Positions 8,699 through 17,796 are shown, counted from the first letter of the stretch. The stretch is DNA of 52,542 nt from JAYUJH01 sp043765375 (GCA_043765375.1 JAYUJH010000004.1:1-52542), one strand, 5' to 3'. The notes: generated by a model not told the origin, from the letters alone. A program made the numbers and translations.

Positions 8699-8796
8699 AT
8701 AAAATACTATTATTTTTTGCACTGCGCAATGATTTTTTACAATTTATGATGATTTTAAGGTTGAGATGAATTGCATTTTTGCTTAAGTTAAACTGC

Positions 8797-9906
8797 ATGG
8801 AAGCAATTCAAAATAGCCGTAAAATCATCATAAAAATTGGCTCAAGCCTCGTTAGCAACCCTGAAACGGGGCAGATGAAACATTATTGGTTGGCGGGCTT
8901 GGCAAAAGATATTGCTGAATTGCGCCGTGCGGGCAAGCAGATATGCGTGGTTTCCTCTGGTTCGGTTGCGCTTGGGCGAGCATCATTGAAACTGCCTAGC
9001 GGGACAATATCGCAACCACTCAAGCAAGCCGCCGCCGCTTGTGGGCAAATTATGCAAATGCGGATATGGCAGGAGGTATTTGCGGAGGATTTAATTAAGG
9101 TAGCGCAAGTGTTGCTCACCATTGATGATAGCGAAGTGAGGCGACGATTTTTGAATGCACGCACCACATTGCATACATTGCTGGAGCTTGGAGTTGTGCC
9201 AATTATCAATGAAAATGATACAGTCGCAACGGGTGATTTGCGTGTGGGTGATAATGACCGTTTGGCGGCTCGTGTGGCACAAATGATTGATGCGGATTTG
9301 TTGATTTTATTCTCCGATGTAGCGGGAATATATACCGCAAACCCAAGTTTGAACCCTGATGCGGTGTTGTTGGAGCGTATTTTGCATATTAACGATGAAG
9401 TGCGAGGATATGCTGCCCCGTCAGTTAGCAATGTTGGAACAGGTGGAATGATAACCAAAGTGGAGGCAGCAAATATTGCGACAAGTAGCGGTTGTCACAC
9501 GGTGATTGCAAGTGGGTTGGTGCATCGCCCCATTGCCTCGTTGATGGCGGGGGCAAAACATAGCATTTTTGTGGCGGGCAAAACTCCGCTTAGCGCACGC
9601 AAGGAATGGATAGCGGGTTCGCTTTCACCAACAGGCAAAATTATGGTGGATAAAGGTGCAGCAAATGCACTTTGCTCGGGCAATAGTTTGCTACCCGTGG
9701 GAGTGGTTGCAGTTGAGGGGCGGTTCAACAGGGGGGATTCCGTCAGTGTGATTGATTGCGGGGTAGTTATCGCCAAGGGGTTGGTTGCTTATGATTTTGA
9801 GGAATTACAAAAAATTATTGGCACGCAAAGCAAATATATTACCGAAAAGCTCGGTTATGAACGTGGCGACGCTATCATTCACCGTGATGACATGGTGATT
9901 TTGTGA
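8797..9906 (+). CDS. proB: Glutamate 5-kinase
   Basis: ProB phosphorylates glutamate in the first step of proline synthesis. The 369-residue protein shows the amino-acid kinase fold (KIIIKIGSSLVS at the N-terminus, VVSSGSVALG, INENDTVAT, RVGDNDRLAARVA, FSDVAGIYTANP) and a C-terminal PUA domain (from about KIMVDKGAANAL to the end). I chose the ATG at 8797, just before the kinase fold; an upstream in-frame ATG at 8779 is possible. proA is not adjacent and obg, a common alphaproteobacterial neighbour, is absent here. Confidence 0.95.
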   Translation: MEAIQNSRKIIIKIGSSLVSNPETGQMKHYWLAGLAKDIAELRRAGKQICVVSSGSVALGRASLKLPSGTISQPLKQAAAACGQIMQMRIWQEVFAEDLIKVAQVLLTIDDSEVRRRFLNARTTLHTLLELGVVPIINENDTVATGDLRVGDNDRLAARVAQMIDADLLILFSDVAGIYTANPSLNPDAVLLERILHINDEVRGYAAPSVSNVGTGGMITKVEAANIATSSGCHTVIASGLVHRPIASLMAGAKHSIFVAGKTPLSARKEWIAGSLSPTGKIMVDKGAANALCSGNSLLPVGVVAVEGRFNRGDSVSVIDCGVVIAKGLVAYDFEELQKIIGTQSKYITEKLGYERGDAIIHRDDMVIL

Positions 9907-9914
9907 GGTGTTGT

Positions 9915-10487
9915 TTATTGTCTATGAGGTGATTTGTTCTCTCCTTTTCTCTCATTTATAATGGCACTGTTTGGTGAAATAATATTTGCTGGAACATTTC
10001 CAAGTTGTTTATTGACATTAATTTCTTCTCCAAACCCCGCACCAAACGTCTCTTGCCTAACTTTTATATGGTCTTTCAATGCTTTTACTGGGTCAATATC
10101 ATGCTTTTTTAACCAACCTGCATAATAAATCATTCGTCCTAAAGATGCTGGTCGGCAAGGTGTTGAACAAAACTGTTCAATCGCAACGCGAGCTTCGTCT
10201 AAAATACCGCTATATTCTTCTTGAAAAAGTTCTTTAGTTGGGTGAAACGTGTCTATATTTATGCCGTTGACGCCAGTTACTTGATAATTTCCCATTTTTA
10301 TAGGAGGCATTTTTGCAATTAATAAATGAGTGGCGTCATGAAGATTTATCGGTTTTTGTTCTATTGGGTCTAAAACATCTGTCATTATTTCATTTTTATC
10401 TGCAACAATTATTTTCATTAATCTTATAACTTCTCTTAATATTATACTATTATCTTTTTGAGAATTACTAGTTGGAAGTGGTTTCAT
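9915..10487 (-). CDS. Hypothetical protein (190 aa)
   Basis: I do not recognise this protein. It is soluble, with no signal peptide or membrane segment. The middle (about 55-160) looks folded: HDATHLLIAKMPPIKMGNY, then a helical part with two nearby cysteines (FCSTPCRPASLGRMIYYAGW) and DPVKALKDHIKVRQE. The C-terminal ~30 residues are polar and probably disordered. The ATG at 10487 has a weak GAG upstream; a second in-frame ATG at 10418 (MKIIVADKNE) is possible. It converges on proB with 8 nt between stop codons and is probably transcribed alone. Confidence 0.65.
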   Translation of the reverse strand: MKPLPTSNSQKDNSIILREVIRLMKIIVADKNEIMTDVLDPIEQKPINLHDATHLLIAKMPPIKMGNYQVTGVNGINIDTFHPTKELFQEEYSGILDEARVAIEQFCSTPCRPASLGRMIYYAGWLKKHDIDPVKALKDHIKVRQETFGAGFGEEINVNKQLGNVPANIISPNSAIINERKGENKSPHRQ

Positions 10488-10613
10488 TGTTTCTCATTTA
10501 ATGTATTCTTAATTATAGTTAAAATAAATAATATTATCATATTATTTCAATTTTGTGAAGTGTTGCAATTTTTTTTGTGTTTTTTGCAGTTAAATATGGT
10601 TATTATTTAATTG

Positions 10614-11396
10614 ATGAAAAATAATAAGCATATTAATATTAATGAGGAGGATTTGCAGCTTTGGCGCAATGAAGTGCAAGATGTGGAGCGACTGCGTGAT
10701 AATGCTAATCAAAAAAGCCGTGATAACGCCACTAAAAAAAACCGTGACAACGCTATTAAAAAAACTAGTGATGGTGTGCTAGTCAAACAAGGGATTGCAG
10801 AAAAGCGGAGTTTGGCAATTCAGGTTGATATGGGGCTGTATGTGCAGTTTTCTCCAGATACCGCCCCAAATATGAATGAAGATGTTGATAGAGATATTGA
10901 CTTGAGGCAAAATGCGATTAATGAATATAACATAAATCAAGATGTCACAAACAAAAATCTCATCAGAAATAATATTACTAAACAAATATTAATCACGCAA
11001 CAACCCGTTCGTTACCCGATTTATGACCGTGAAACACCAACAATTCGCCTGAATAAAATAGATGTATCATTAATGCGGCAATTGCGGTTGGAGCGTATGA
11101 TTATCACTCATAAAATAGATTTGCATGATATGTCGCTAGCGGTGGCTTATGAGGCTTTATATGGGTTTTTGCGTGGTGCATGGCATGATGGTGCAAAAAT
11201 TGCGTTGGTTATCACGGGCAAGGGTAGCCGCCAAAATAGCAGGCAACAATTGGGAATGGGAGAGCTGAGGCGGAACTTGCCAAGATGGTGCATTGAGCCA
11301 AGTTTTCAACCAATGGTGGTGGCGTTGCAACAATCACTGGCGCATCATGGCGGGGAGGGGGCTTTTTATGTGCAAATTAGGAGGCAAGGAATATGA
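10614..11396 (+). CDS. Smr-domain protein
   Basis: The 260-residue protein carries a C-terminal Smr domain (about 160-260), the nuclease-like module also found at the end of MutS2. Visible markers are the IDLHDMS segment (family LDLHG, with the glycine replaced by Asp) and the VITGKGSR loop, followed by LRRNLPRWC, usual for stand-alone Smr proteins of alphaproteobacteria. The N-terminal ~150 residues are charged, Asn-rich and probably disordered, and include three 8-residue repeats. The ATG at 10614 is preferred over the TTG at 10611. The stop codon overlaps the next gene's start (ATGA), so the two are probably translationally coupled. A nucleic-acid role is inferred from the family only. Confidence 0.85.
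   Translation: MKNNKHININEEDLQLWRNEVQDVERLRDNANQKSRDNATKKNRDNAIKKTSDGVLVKQGIAEKRSLAIQVDMGLYVQFSPDTAPNMNEDVDRDIDLRQNAINEYNINQDVTNKNLIRNNITKQILITQQPVRYPIYDRETPTIRLNKIDVSLMRQLRLERMIITHKIDLHDMSLAVAYEALYGFLRGAWHDGAKIALVITGKGSRQNSRQQLGMGELRRNLPRWCIEPSFQPMVVALQQSLAHHGGEGAFYVQIRRQGI
10695..10766 (+). repeat. In-frame 3 x 24-nt tandem repeat in the Smr gene
   Basis: Three 24-nt units encode RDNANQKS, RDNATKKN and RDNAIKKT in the disordered N-terminal region. Confidence 0.9.
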
Positions 11397-12100
11397 ACAT
11401 CGCCACAATTGCGCATATATTGGTGGTTGATGATGACTTACGGTTGCGCAAATTAATCGCTCGCTATTTGGGTGAGCATGGTTTGATGGTAACATGTGCC
11501 TGTGACGCTGATGATGCTAGAGCGAAGCTAAGGTTTTTCAAATATGATGCTATTGTGCTTGATGTGATGATGCCGCGTGAAACTGGATTGCAGTTTTTGC
11601 AGAGCTTGTTTAATATGGGTAATGATACAAAACAATTGCCACCAGTTTTAATGTTGACGGCAATGGGGGAAGCGCATGACCGCATCACAGGGCTGGAGGC
11701 TGGAGCTGATGATTATCTGCCCAAGCCGTTTGAACCGAAGGAATTAGTGCTGCGTTTGCAAAAACTGATTAAACGCACGCAAATTACGGTGCATAAAAAT
11801 ATGGTGATAATGTTTGGTGATTATCATTTGAATTGTGAGAAAAAACTGTTGAATTATGCGGGCAAAGCGGTGCATTTAACGGAAGGTGAGATGATTTTGT
11901 TGCTATTACTCGCTAAAAACTTAAATCAGCCAATGGCAAGGGAGGATATTTTGCAACATATTTCAGGTGATATTGACGATGGTAATTCACGCATGGTTGA
12001 TGTGTTAATCACTCGGTTGCGCAAGAAAATTGAGCCAGACCCCGCCCGCCCGTTGCATTTGATAACTATTCGTGGTGAGGGATATATGTTGCGAAGTTGA
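11393..12100 (+). CDS. OmpR/PhoB-family response regulator (orphan)
   Basis: The 235-residue two-domain regulator has a receiver domain (about 8-122) with the acidic triplet VVDDD, phosphoacceptor Asp57 (IVLDVMMP), Thr89 (MLTAMG) and Lys111 (LPKPFEP), followed by a winged-helix DNA-binding domain (about 140-235) ending in ITIRGEGYML, typical of the OmpR group. All residues needed for phosphorelay signalling are present. No histidine kinase lies in the window. The start overlaps the Smr stop by 4 nt. Targets are unknown. Confidence 0.93.
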   Translation: MNIATIAHILVVDDDLRLRKLIARYLGEHGLMVTCACDADDARAKLRFFKYDAIVLDVMMPRETGLQFLQSLFNMGNDTKQLPPVLMLTAMGEAHDRITGLEAGADDYLPKPFEPKELVLRLQKLIKRTQITVHKNMVIMFGDYHLNCEKKLLNYAGKAVHLTEGEMILLLLLAKNLNQPMAREDILQHISGDIDDGNSRMVDVLITRLRKKIEPDPARPLHLITIRGEGYMLRS

Positions 12101-12176
12101 GGGAAGTGGACATATATATTAACATTCATGCAAAAACCTTGCCATATTATCAAATTAATGCAATATTATTATTGTT

Positions 12177-13715
12177 ATGGTGCAGCAATCTTTAGAAATA
12201 CGACAAGGGCAATCATTGGTGATGACGCAACAATTGCGCCAATCAATTGAATTATTGCAACTCTCCAGCCATGAATTGCAGGTTTTGGTGGAAAATGAAC
12301 TGGAGAAAAACCCAGTCCTGACTGTGAATGAGGAAAGTTTTAATGCAGAAAGTTTCAATGCAGAAAGTGGTGATGAAAAGCTGGGCAATGAAAAAAACTT
12401 TAATGAAAAAATGAGAAATGAAGAAATATCAGGTGCAACTCAAGCCGCAAATGCAGATAGTCTTTCATTCTCAGATAGTCCTTCATTATCAATTGATAAA
12501 ATAGATATGAATGAGGGAGAATTATGGGGCGGTGAAGAAGTTTCCACATTGCGCTATGAAGGGGTATATGATGGCGGTGCAATTGGTGGTGCATTAGGAA
12601 GTGACTTCATGCAAACCATGGCGGAGCGTATGGTGCAGAAAAAGACGCTACATCAGGAATTAATGACGCAATTGCAAAATAAAATGCTTGGCGGGTTGCA
12701 GCTCAAAATGGCGGAAGTAATTATTGATATGATTGACGCATCAGGATATTTTCCGCTGGATTATCAAGAACGTGCATCAATAATGGGAATTAATGAGGCG
12801 GATTTAGAAAATATTATACAGTTAATTCATGAATGCGAACCAACGGGGGTTGGCGCGCGCAATTTGCAGGAATGCTTGCAATTGCAGTTGCAGGAGCGAG
12901 AATTGCTTGATGATGTGATGCAAATTATATTGGATAACCTGCCGTTGATTATTGAAACAAATGGTAAAAAACTATGCCGTTTATGTCGCTTGAAGCCAGA
13001 GGAATTATTGCCTTATATCGCAAAAATCAGGGAGTGCAACCCCAAACCTGCCAGTGATTATGAAGTTGTCGCCCCGCAAACTATGATCCCCGATGTGATG
13101 GTGCGTCGGGGTGCAAATGGTGAATGGGAGGTTGAACTAAATGATGAAGTTTTGCCCAAAATTGCCATTGATGCAAAATATTCCAAGCAATTTGTAGCGA
13201 AATTGCGAGATAAATTAGATTGCAAAGTGGTGAATGAGCATATGAGCAATGCAAATTGGTTGTTGAAATCATTGCAACAACGTAATGCAACTTTGCTGAA
13301 TGTGGCGGGAGCTATTATTGCGCAACAAAAAGATTTTTTTGATTTTGGCATTGCCTATTTGCACCCAATGACCCTGCGAGATGTGGCAGTTGCTGCCAAT
13401 TGTCATGAAAGCACGGTGAGCCGCATCACCACGCAAAAATATATGGCAACGGAGCGTGGAACGTTTGAAATGAAATATTTCTTCACTGCTAATTTGGCAA
13501 ATGCAAATGGTGGAAATAATTATTCCAGCCGTAGCGTGATGCACTTGATTGAGCAAATCATCAAGCGAGAAGCGGAGGGCAAAGCGTTTTCTGATGAGGC
13601 GATTGCCGCAGAATTGCAAAGCCAAGGGATTGAAGTGGCACGGCGAACCGTGGTGAAATATCGTAAGCAACTGGGGATTGCTCCTTCAAATGAGCGCAAA
13701 AAACAGCGAAAATAG
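12177..13715 (+). CDS. rpoN: RNA polymerase sigma-54 factor
   Basis: RpoN directs RNA polymerase to -24/-12 promoters that need AAA+ activators. Region I is intact (LEIRQGQSLVMTQQLRQSIE, then LLQLSSHELQ). Region II, normally a variable acidic linker, is built here from short tandem repeats (about residues 53-105). The core-binding and DNA-binding parts follow, with VAVAANCHESTVSRI as the helix-turn-helix and ARRTVVKYRK (488-497) as the RpoN box. Length (512) is normal. No Shine-Dalgarno is evident at the ATG. No sigma-54 activator gene, ptsN or hpf was seen next to it, though the latter often follow rpoN. Confidence 0.97.
   Translation: MVQQSLEIRQGQSLVMTQQLRQSIELLQLSSHELQVLVENELEKNPVLTVNEESFNAESFNAESGDEKLGNEKNFNEKMRNEEISGATQAANADSLSFSDSPSLSIDKIDMNEGELWGGEEVSTLRYEGVYDGGAIGGALGSDFMQTMAERMVQKKTLHQELMTQLQNKMLGGLQLKMAEVIIDMIDASGYFPLDYQERASIMGINEADLENIIQLIHECEPTGVGARNLQECLQLQLQERELLDDVMQIILDNLPLIIETNGKKLCRLCRLKPEELLPYIAKIRECNPKPASDYEVVAPQTMIPDVMVRRGANGEWEVELNDEVLPKIAIDAKYSKQFVAKLRDKLDCKVVNEHMSNANWLLKSLQQRNATLLNVAGAIIAQQKDFFDFGIAYLHPMTLRDVAVAANCHESTVSRITTQKYMATERGTFEMKYFFTANLANANGGNNYSSRSVMHLIEQIIKREAEGKAFSDEAIAAELQSQGIEVARRTVVKYRKQLGIAPSNERKKQRK
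12333..12422 (+). repeat. In-frame 6 x 15-nt repeat array in rpoN
   Basis: Six consecutive five-codon units encode ESFNA, ESFNA, ESGDE, KLGNE, KNFNE and KMRNE. The first two are near-identical in DNA and the later ones diverged. A separate 2 x 18-nt repeat follows at 12456-12491 (DSLSFS, DSPSLS). Both lie in the region II linker. Confidence 0.88.
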
Positions 13716-13866
13716 GGCAAGCAATGCGTTTTTAGTTCATTGTGCAGTGCGAAATGTTACGGTTTGATGATAATCTATGCAAAAAACGCATATTGCTCTT
13801 GCGCATATCGCAATTCCTGTTCAAAATATGATTATTAAGTAACCATATTATTTGGATATAAAAAAT

Positions 13867-13998
13867 ATGAGATATGTTAAAATGTTTTTTGCTTTAGGTT
13901 GTTTGCTTTCAGTTTCAGCATGTGGTTCTTCAGCGGACACAACCCAGCTTGCATCATGGGATAATATGTATTATTATGATGTGGATATGCCGAAATAA
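13867..13998 (+). CDS. Small putative lipoprotein (43 aa)
   Basis: The short reading frame begins MRYVKMFFALGCLLSVSACG and ends DVDMPK. It has a positively charged start, a hydrophobic stretch and a lipobox (SVSAC, Cys19), so the mature product would be a ~25-residue lipid-anchored peptide rich in Tyr and Asp near the end. GGA lies ~10 nt upstream, a weak ribosome site. It is downstream of rpoN on the same strand and converges on the patatin gene. Small lipoproteins of this kind are common, but I cannot name the family. Confidence 0.6.
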   Translation: MRYVKMFFALGCLLSVSACGSSADTTQLASWDNMYYYDVDMPK

Positions 13999-14014
13999 AT
14001 TAGGCTAAAAAGCT

Positions 14015-15091
14015 CTAGTCACTTAGATATTCTTTGCGTATATCTAGCGTTGATTTCACCCCGATATTCACAAAATTATGTTTCAACCATTCTTTAGTTG
14101 TTGCAATTCCAGCATCACGCAAATTGCATAAAAATCCCCAATCCACACTAAACTTGTTTGCAACATCATATTTGCGCATAACATCATCAGCCCGAATGGC
14201 GTGCATGAAAAACTGACTATGCGTGATTTGCGGCAAAAACTCATCTTTAATCCAACCTTCATCAATCATTTTCTGCACAAACGCAATCGCTCTAAACTCA
14301 CGCAATAATGATGAATTGAAACTCAACTCGTTGATGCGGTTAGCAATTTCATGCGGTTTGGTTGGCAAGTCATTACGCTCAATCGGGTTGATATGCACTA
14401 CCATCATATCATCTGTTTTGGTTTGATAAAATAATGGATAAAGGGCGGGGTTACCAACATATCCACCGTCCCAATAAAACTCGCCCTTAATTTCCACCGC
14501 TTGAAACAGCATCGGCAAGCAAGCTGACGCCATGATAGCGTCCACGGTGATATCGTCATTATCTTTATGATTGGAGAAAATCTTAATTTTGTTATTCTTC
14601 ACGTTAGTTGCGCAGATAAATAAACGCACCAGTTCACAAGTTTTTAGGCTGTCAAAATCCACATGTTTCAACAATACATCTTTAAGTGGATTAATATTCA
14701 TCGGGTTGAACTGATAGGGCGAGAACATCTCGGTGAAGTTGTTCAACATGTTGAAGTTCATTTGTGCAAGCAACTCGCTCGCCCCGCCAAACATCGCAAA
14801 TATTGGGTTGTTAGTAAAAGGCGCAATTGCTTTGGTGAATGATGCAGTTTTTGAGATTTGTGAAACATCTTGCCAAAAATCATGCAAGGCTTGGCGCGCG
14901 CCATCATTACCGCCACACATCATGCCATAAGCATAAACGGAGGCGTTCATTGCCCCTGCGCTAGTGGCGGAAATGCCGTCAATATCAATGCGTCCATCTT
15001 CTAGCAGCGCATCAAGAACCCCCCAAGTGAACGCGCCATGCGCCCCTCCACCTTGTAGTGCAATGTTGATTGGTTTAATATTATCTTTCAT
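14015..15091 (-). CDS. Patatin-like phospholipase
   Basis: Patatins are lipid acyl hydrolases that use a Ser-Asp dyad. The oxyanion-hole motif GGGAHGAF (about 14-21), the nucleophile Ser44 in ATSAGAMN (the first Gly of GxSxG is Ala here) and the DGGYVGNPALYPL block with the catalytic Asp are all visible. There is no signal peptide, so it is probably cytosolic or injected. I chose the ATG at 15091 because GGTGGTG lies just upstream; an in-frame ATG at 15103 is possible. It is third in an apparent lysC operon, 39 nt after the preceding gene. Related proteins in host-associated bacteria can be effectors, but nothing here shows that. Confidence 0.9.
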   Translation of the reverse strand: MKDNIKPINIALQGGGAHGAFTWGVLDALLEDGRIDIDGISATSAGAMNASVYAYGMMCGGNDGARQALHDFWQDVSQISKTASFTKAIAPFTNNPIFAMFGGASELLAQMNFNMLNNFTEMFSPYQFNPMNINPLKDVLLKHVDFDSLKTCELVRLFICATNVKNNKIKIFSNHKDNDDITVDAIMASACLPMLFQAVEIKGEFYWDGGYVGNPALYPLFYQTKTDDMMVVHINPIERNDLPTKPHEIANRINELSFNSSLLREFRAIAFVQKMIDEGWIKDEFLPQITHSQFFMHAIRADDVMRKYDVANKFSVDWGFLCNLRDAGIATTKEWLKHNFVNIGVKSTLDIRKEYLSD

Positions 15092-15129
15092 AATCACCAC
15101 CATTTGATTATTCCAAAGAATATGTCAAA

Positions 15130-15588
15130 TTATATTACTTTTATATTTATGTTATTTTCATTAATTATGTTTTTTCTTTCTTTATTTTTGGCTCTATTTT
15201 CTGCATTAGGTAACAAAGGCAAACGAGGTAAAAATACTGGAGAATTATATTTATAACGTTCCCCATACAAGTTACCATAATCTTCGGCATATTTTTTTAT
15301 AATAAATTCTGATGCCTTTGTTATTATGTTTTGCGTATCACCTGGATTTTCCATAATTATATTTAACATACCGATATATGCTTCTTTACAATTAAATAAT
15401 CTAAGTGCAGCAGTTTTTGCATCTTGTCTTATATCATGACCTTTACACCAGTATTTAAACTTTTTTTCTGCTTCTTCACCAAATTTATTTTTTAATACAC
15501 GACAAGCTAGGAAACTTGTTATTGTTTGAGTTAATGTATTGTTTTTTGTTTGCACATCTAAAATGATATTCATTGGGCTTTCATTCAT
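15130..15588 (-). CDS. Hypothetical protein (152 aa), coupled to lysC
   Basis: I do not recognise it. Its start codon overlaps the lysC stop (ATGA, 15585-15588), which implies translational coupling. The sequence is soluble and mostly helical (TLTQTITSFLACRVLKNKFG, then AEKKFKYWCKGHDIRQDAKT), with an Asn-rich basic tail. Three cysteines are spread through the first half. There is no signal peptide. An ATG five codons downstream is an alternative start. Position between lysC and a patatin gene gives no clear functional hint. Confidence 0.65.
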   Translation of the reverse strand: MNESPMNIILDVQTKNNTLTQTITSFLACRVLKNKFGEEAEKKFKYWCKGHDIRQDAKTAALRLFNCKEAYIGMLNIIMENPGDTQNIITKASEFIIKKYAEDYGNLYGERYKYNSPVFLPRLPLLPNAENRAKNKERKNIINENNINIKVI

Positions 15589-16820
15589 TGTTTTGCACCA
15601 ACACCCAACCCATAAGCATCATGTAACGCACGCAGGGCTAGTTCAATATATTTTTCCTCAATTAGCACACTGATTTTGATTTCAGAAGTGGTGATAACAA
15701 TGATATTTATGCCCTTTTCGGCTAATGTTTTGAACATTTGCTGCGCCACCCCCGCATGTGATTTCATACCCACCCCCACGGCGGAAAGTTTCGCCACATT
15801 TGCATCATGATGAATTGATTTATAACCAATTTTGCCTTGTGAAGCCTCCAAACATTTCAGTGCAGTTGCCAGCTCCCCACGGCTAACAGTGAAGGTCACA
15901 TCAGTAGTTTGCCCATCAGGAGTGACGTTTTGCACTATCATATCCACATTGACATTGCTATCCGCTAGTGGGCCAAAAATCGCTGCCGAAATACCTGGTT
16001 TATCTGCCACATTTGAAAGCGTGATGCGGGCATCATCACGGCTATAAGCAAGCCCTGTAACTCGTTGTTTTTCTAGCATTTCTTCTTCTCTCACTAAAGT
16101 TGTTCCGCTCAATTCCGAAAAGCTGGTGCGCACTTGCAACCGCACATTATGATTCATCGCCATTTCAACCGAGCGTGTTTGCAAAACTTTTGCTCCCGCT
16201 GAGGCAAGCTCCAACATCTCTTCATATGAAACCATTTCCAGCTTGCGGGCATCTTTCACAATGCGCGGATCGGTGGTATAAACCCCGTCTACGTCCGTAT
16301 AAATATCGCACCTTCCCGCCCCGAAGGCTGCGGCAATTGCCACTGCGGAAGTATCCGACCCGCCACGCCCTAATGTGGTGATGCGCCCTGATGCAGTTAC
16401 GCCCTGAAAGCCCGTAATCACCGCAACCCTGCCGTTATTAAGACTTTGCTGAACAGCGTATGTATCAATATGTTCAATGCGGGCTTTGCCATAAGCCTCG
16501 CTGGTGCGGATAGGCACTTGCCAACCCGCCCATGCTCGTGCTGGAATCCCCACTGAACGCAGGCGCAACGCAAGCAAACCAGCCGTCACTTGCTCCCCCG
16601 ATGATACCACTAAATCATGGTCAGCATAGGCTTCCACCTCACCTAAATCAGAGACATCACGCACATAACCAACCAGTTGATCTGTTGCACCAGACATCGC
16701 TGAAACCACCACAATCACCTGATTTCCTAACTTTATTTCTCGCAAAACATGGTTCGCCACAGCAGCGATACGCTCTGTTGTTGCAACCGATGTTCCACCA
16801 AATTTCTGCACAATTAACAT
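15585..16820 (-). CDS. lysC: Aspartate kinase
   Basis: LysC phosphorylates aspartate at the head of the Lys/Met/Thr and diaminopimelate pathways. From the ATG at 16820 the protein is 411 residues, normal for the monofunctional type. The start MLIVQKFGGTSVA holds the catalytic Lys in KFGGTS; LGRGGSDTSAVAIAAA and CDIYTDVDGVYTTDPRIV mark the kinase domain. Two ACT domains follow (one with DKPGISAAIFGPLADSNVNV, another with KSHAGVAQQMFKTLAEKGIN), consistent with feedback control by lysine and/or threonine. Longer in-frame starts up to 16883 would add a non-conserved leader. Confidence 0.95.
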   Translation of the reverse strand: MLIVQKFGGTSVATTERIAAVANHVLREIKLGNQVIVVVSAMSGATDQLVGYVRDVSDLGEVEAYADHDLVVSSGEQVTAGLLALRLRSVGIPARAWAGWQVPIRTSEAYGKARIEHIDTYAVQQSLNNGRVAVITGFQGVTASGRITTLGRGGSDTSAVAIAAAFGAGRCDIYTDVDGVYTTDPRIVKDARKLEMVSYEEMLELASAGAKVLQTRSVEMAMNHNVRLQVRTSFSELSGTTLVREEEMLEKQRVTGLAYSRDDARITLSNVADKPGISAAIFGPLADSNVNVDMIVQNVTPDGQTTDVTFTVSRGELATALKCLEASQGKIGYKSIHHDANVAKLSAVGVGMKSHAGVAQQMFKTLAEKGINIIVITTSEIKISVLIEEKYIELALRALHDAYGLGVGAKQ

Positions 16821-17049
16821 ATGATTATGTTTATGATAAAGTTGTGCAAAATGCAATTTCTTTGTGCAAATATTTTTGTGCAAATATTATTTATGCTATT
16901 AATATGTGACAATCTTATATGTTGCTGAAACAACACTTGAGTATATAAATCTGTTGGTTTGATTGCAAGCATTGCGATGTGCGATTGTGTTTTGGCGCAA
17001 TTATTGCTATGTTTTTTAGTGAATATTAAACTACGGATATATATAAATT

Positions 17050-17730
17050 ATGAAAAATAAAATATTAACGACATGCGCAATCGCTACATTTTCATTGGCG
17101 ACATTTGCAGCAAACGCTTGCGATTACCCACATCACCGCATTATGGGGCATGAACATGAAGATGCAGGATTGCATGATTCGGTTCGTAGTTCATCAAACG
17201 CTGCTTTTTCTGGTGGGGCTTTTTCGGGCGATGTCATTAAAAATACGTGGAATAATTGCGTTGTCACGAAGTGGGTTAGCAACTTGGGGGTTAGTGATTC
17301 AACAATGAGTGGCTCTGGTGTGCAAAAACCAAATGGTTGTGATGAGCAAATCAAGCAAGTGATAAACATGGAATTATTGCATGTTTATTTTGATTTTGAT
17401 AGCGCATTGCTAACGCCCGTTGCTAAGGATAAATTGGATCAAGTGGTGGATTTATTGCGTTCATCTCAACATATTAATAGCATTGATTTGGTTGGATATA
17501 CTGATAGTTTCGGCAGCAACGATTATAATTATGCACTTTCGCAACGCCGAGCCGAGGCGGTTCGTCAATATATTGCAGCGCAGGGATATTTGAAAACTGA
17601 GAAAGTGAGTGTGCAAGCACTCGGCGCAGAGAATCCTGTGAGTGATTGCAAGGGTGGAATGACTAGTGAGCTAAAATCATGTTTATGGCGTGACCGTAGG
17701 GTTGAGCTACAACTTAATTTTATAGATTAA
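17050..17730 (+). CDS. OmpA-family peptidoglycan-binding protein
   Basis: The 226-residue exported protein has a signal peptide (about 1-23, ending AANA-C) and a C-terminal OmpA-like domain (about 108-222) with YFDFDSALLTPVAKDKL, the NxxLSxxRAxxV motif (NYALSQRRAEAVRQYI) and a terminal WRDRRVEL. This domain normally binds diaminopimelate in peptidoglycan. The N-terminal ~85 residues are Ser/Gly/Asn-rich and carry no barrel. The Cys after the signal peptide is not in a good lipobox. A Cys pair (SDCKGG ... KSCLWRD) is probably a disulfide. It stands alone and is followed by a hairpin and a terminator. Confidence 0.9.
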   Translation: MKNKILTTCAIATFSLATFAANACDYPHHRIMGHEHEDAGLHDSVRSSSNAAFSGGAFSGDVIKNTWNNCVVTKWVSNLGVSDSTMSGSGVQKPNGCDEQIKQVINMELLHVYFDFDSALLTPVAKDKLDQVVDLLRSSQHINSIDLVGYTDSFGSNDYNYALSQRRAEAVRQYIAAQGYLKTEKVSVQALGAENPVSDCKGGMTSELKSCLWRDRRVELQLNFID

Positions 17731-17782
17731 CAAAGATCAGTTAAATACCCTAATTGAGAAATATTTAACTGGTTGTTCTTTG
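17731..17782 (+). other. Long hairpin after the OmpA-family gene
   Basis: CAAAGATCAGTTAAATA (17731-17747) pairs with TATTTAACTGGTTGTTCTTTG (17762-17782, with a small internal loop). There is no T-run, so it is more likely an mRNA-stabilising structure than a terminator. Confidence 0.6.
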
Positions 17783-17796
17783 CTAACTTAAGCATG

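Noticed and set aside
8883..9458. A 191-codon minus-strand frame opposite proB.
   Set aside because: Antisense to a fully convincing proB; no domain, no ribosome site.
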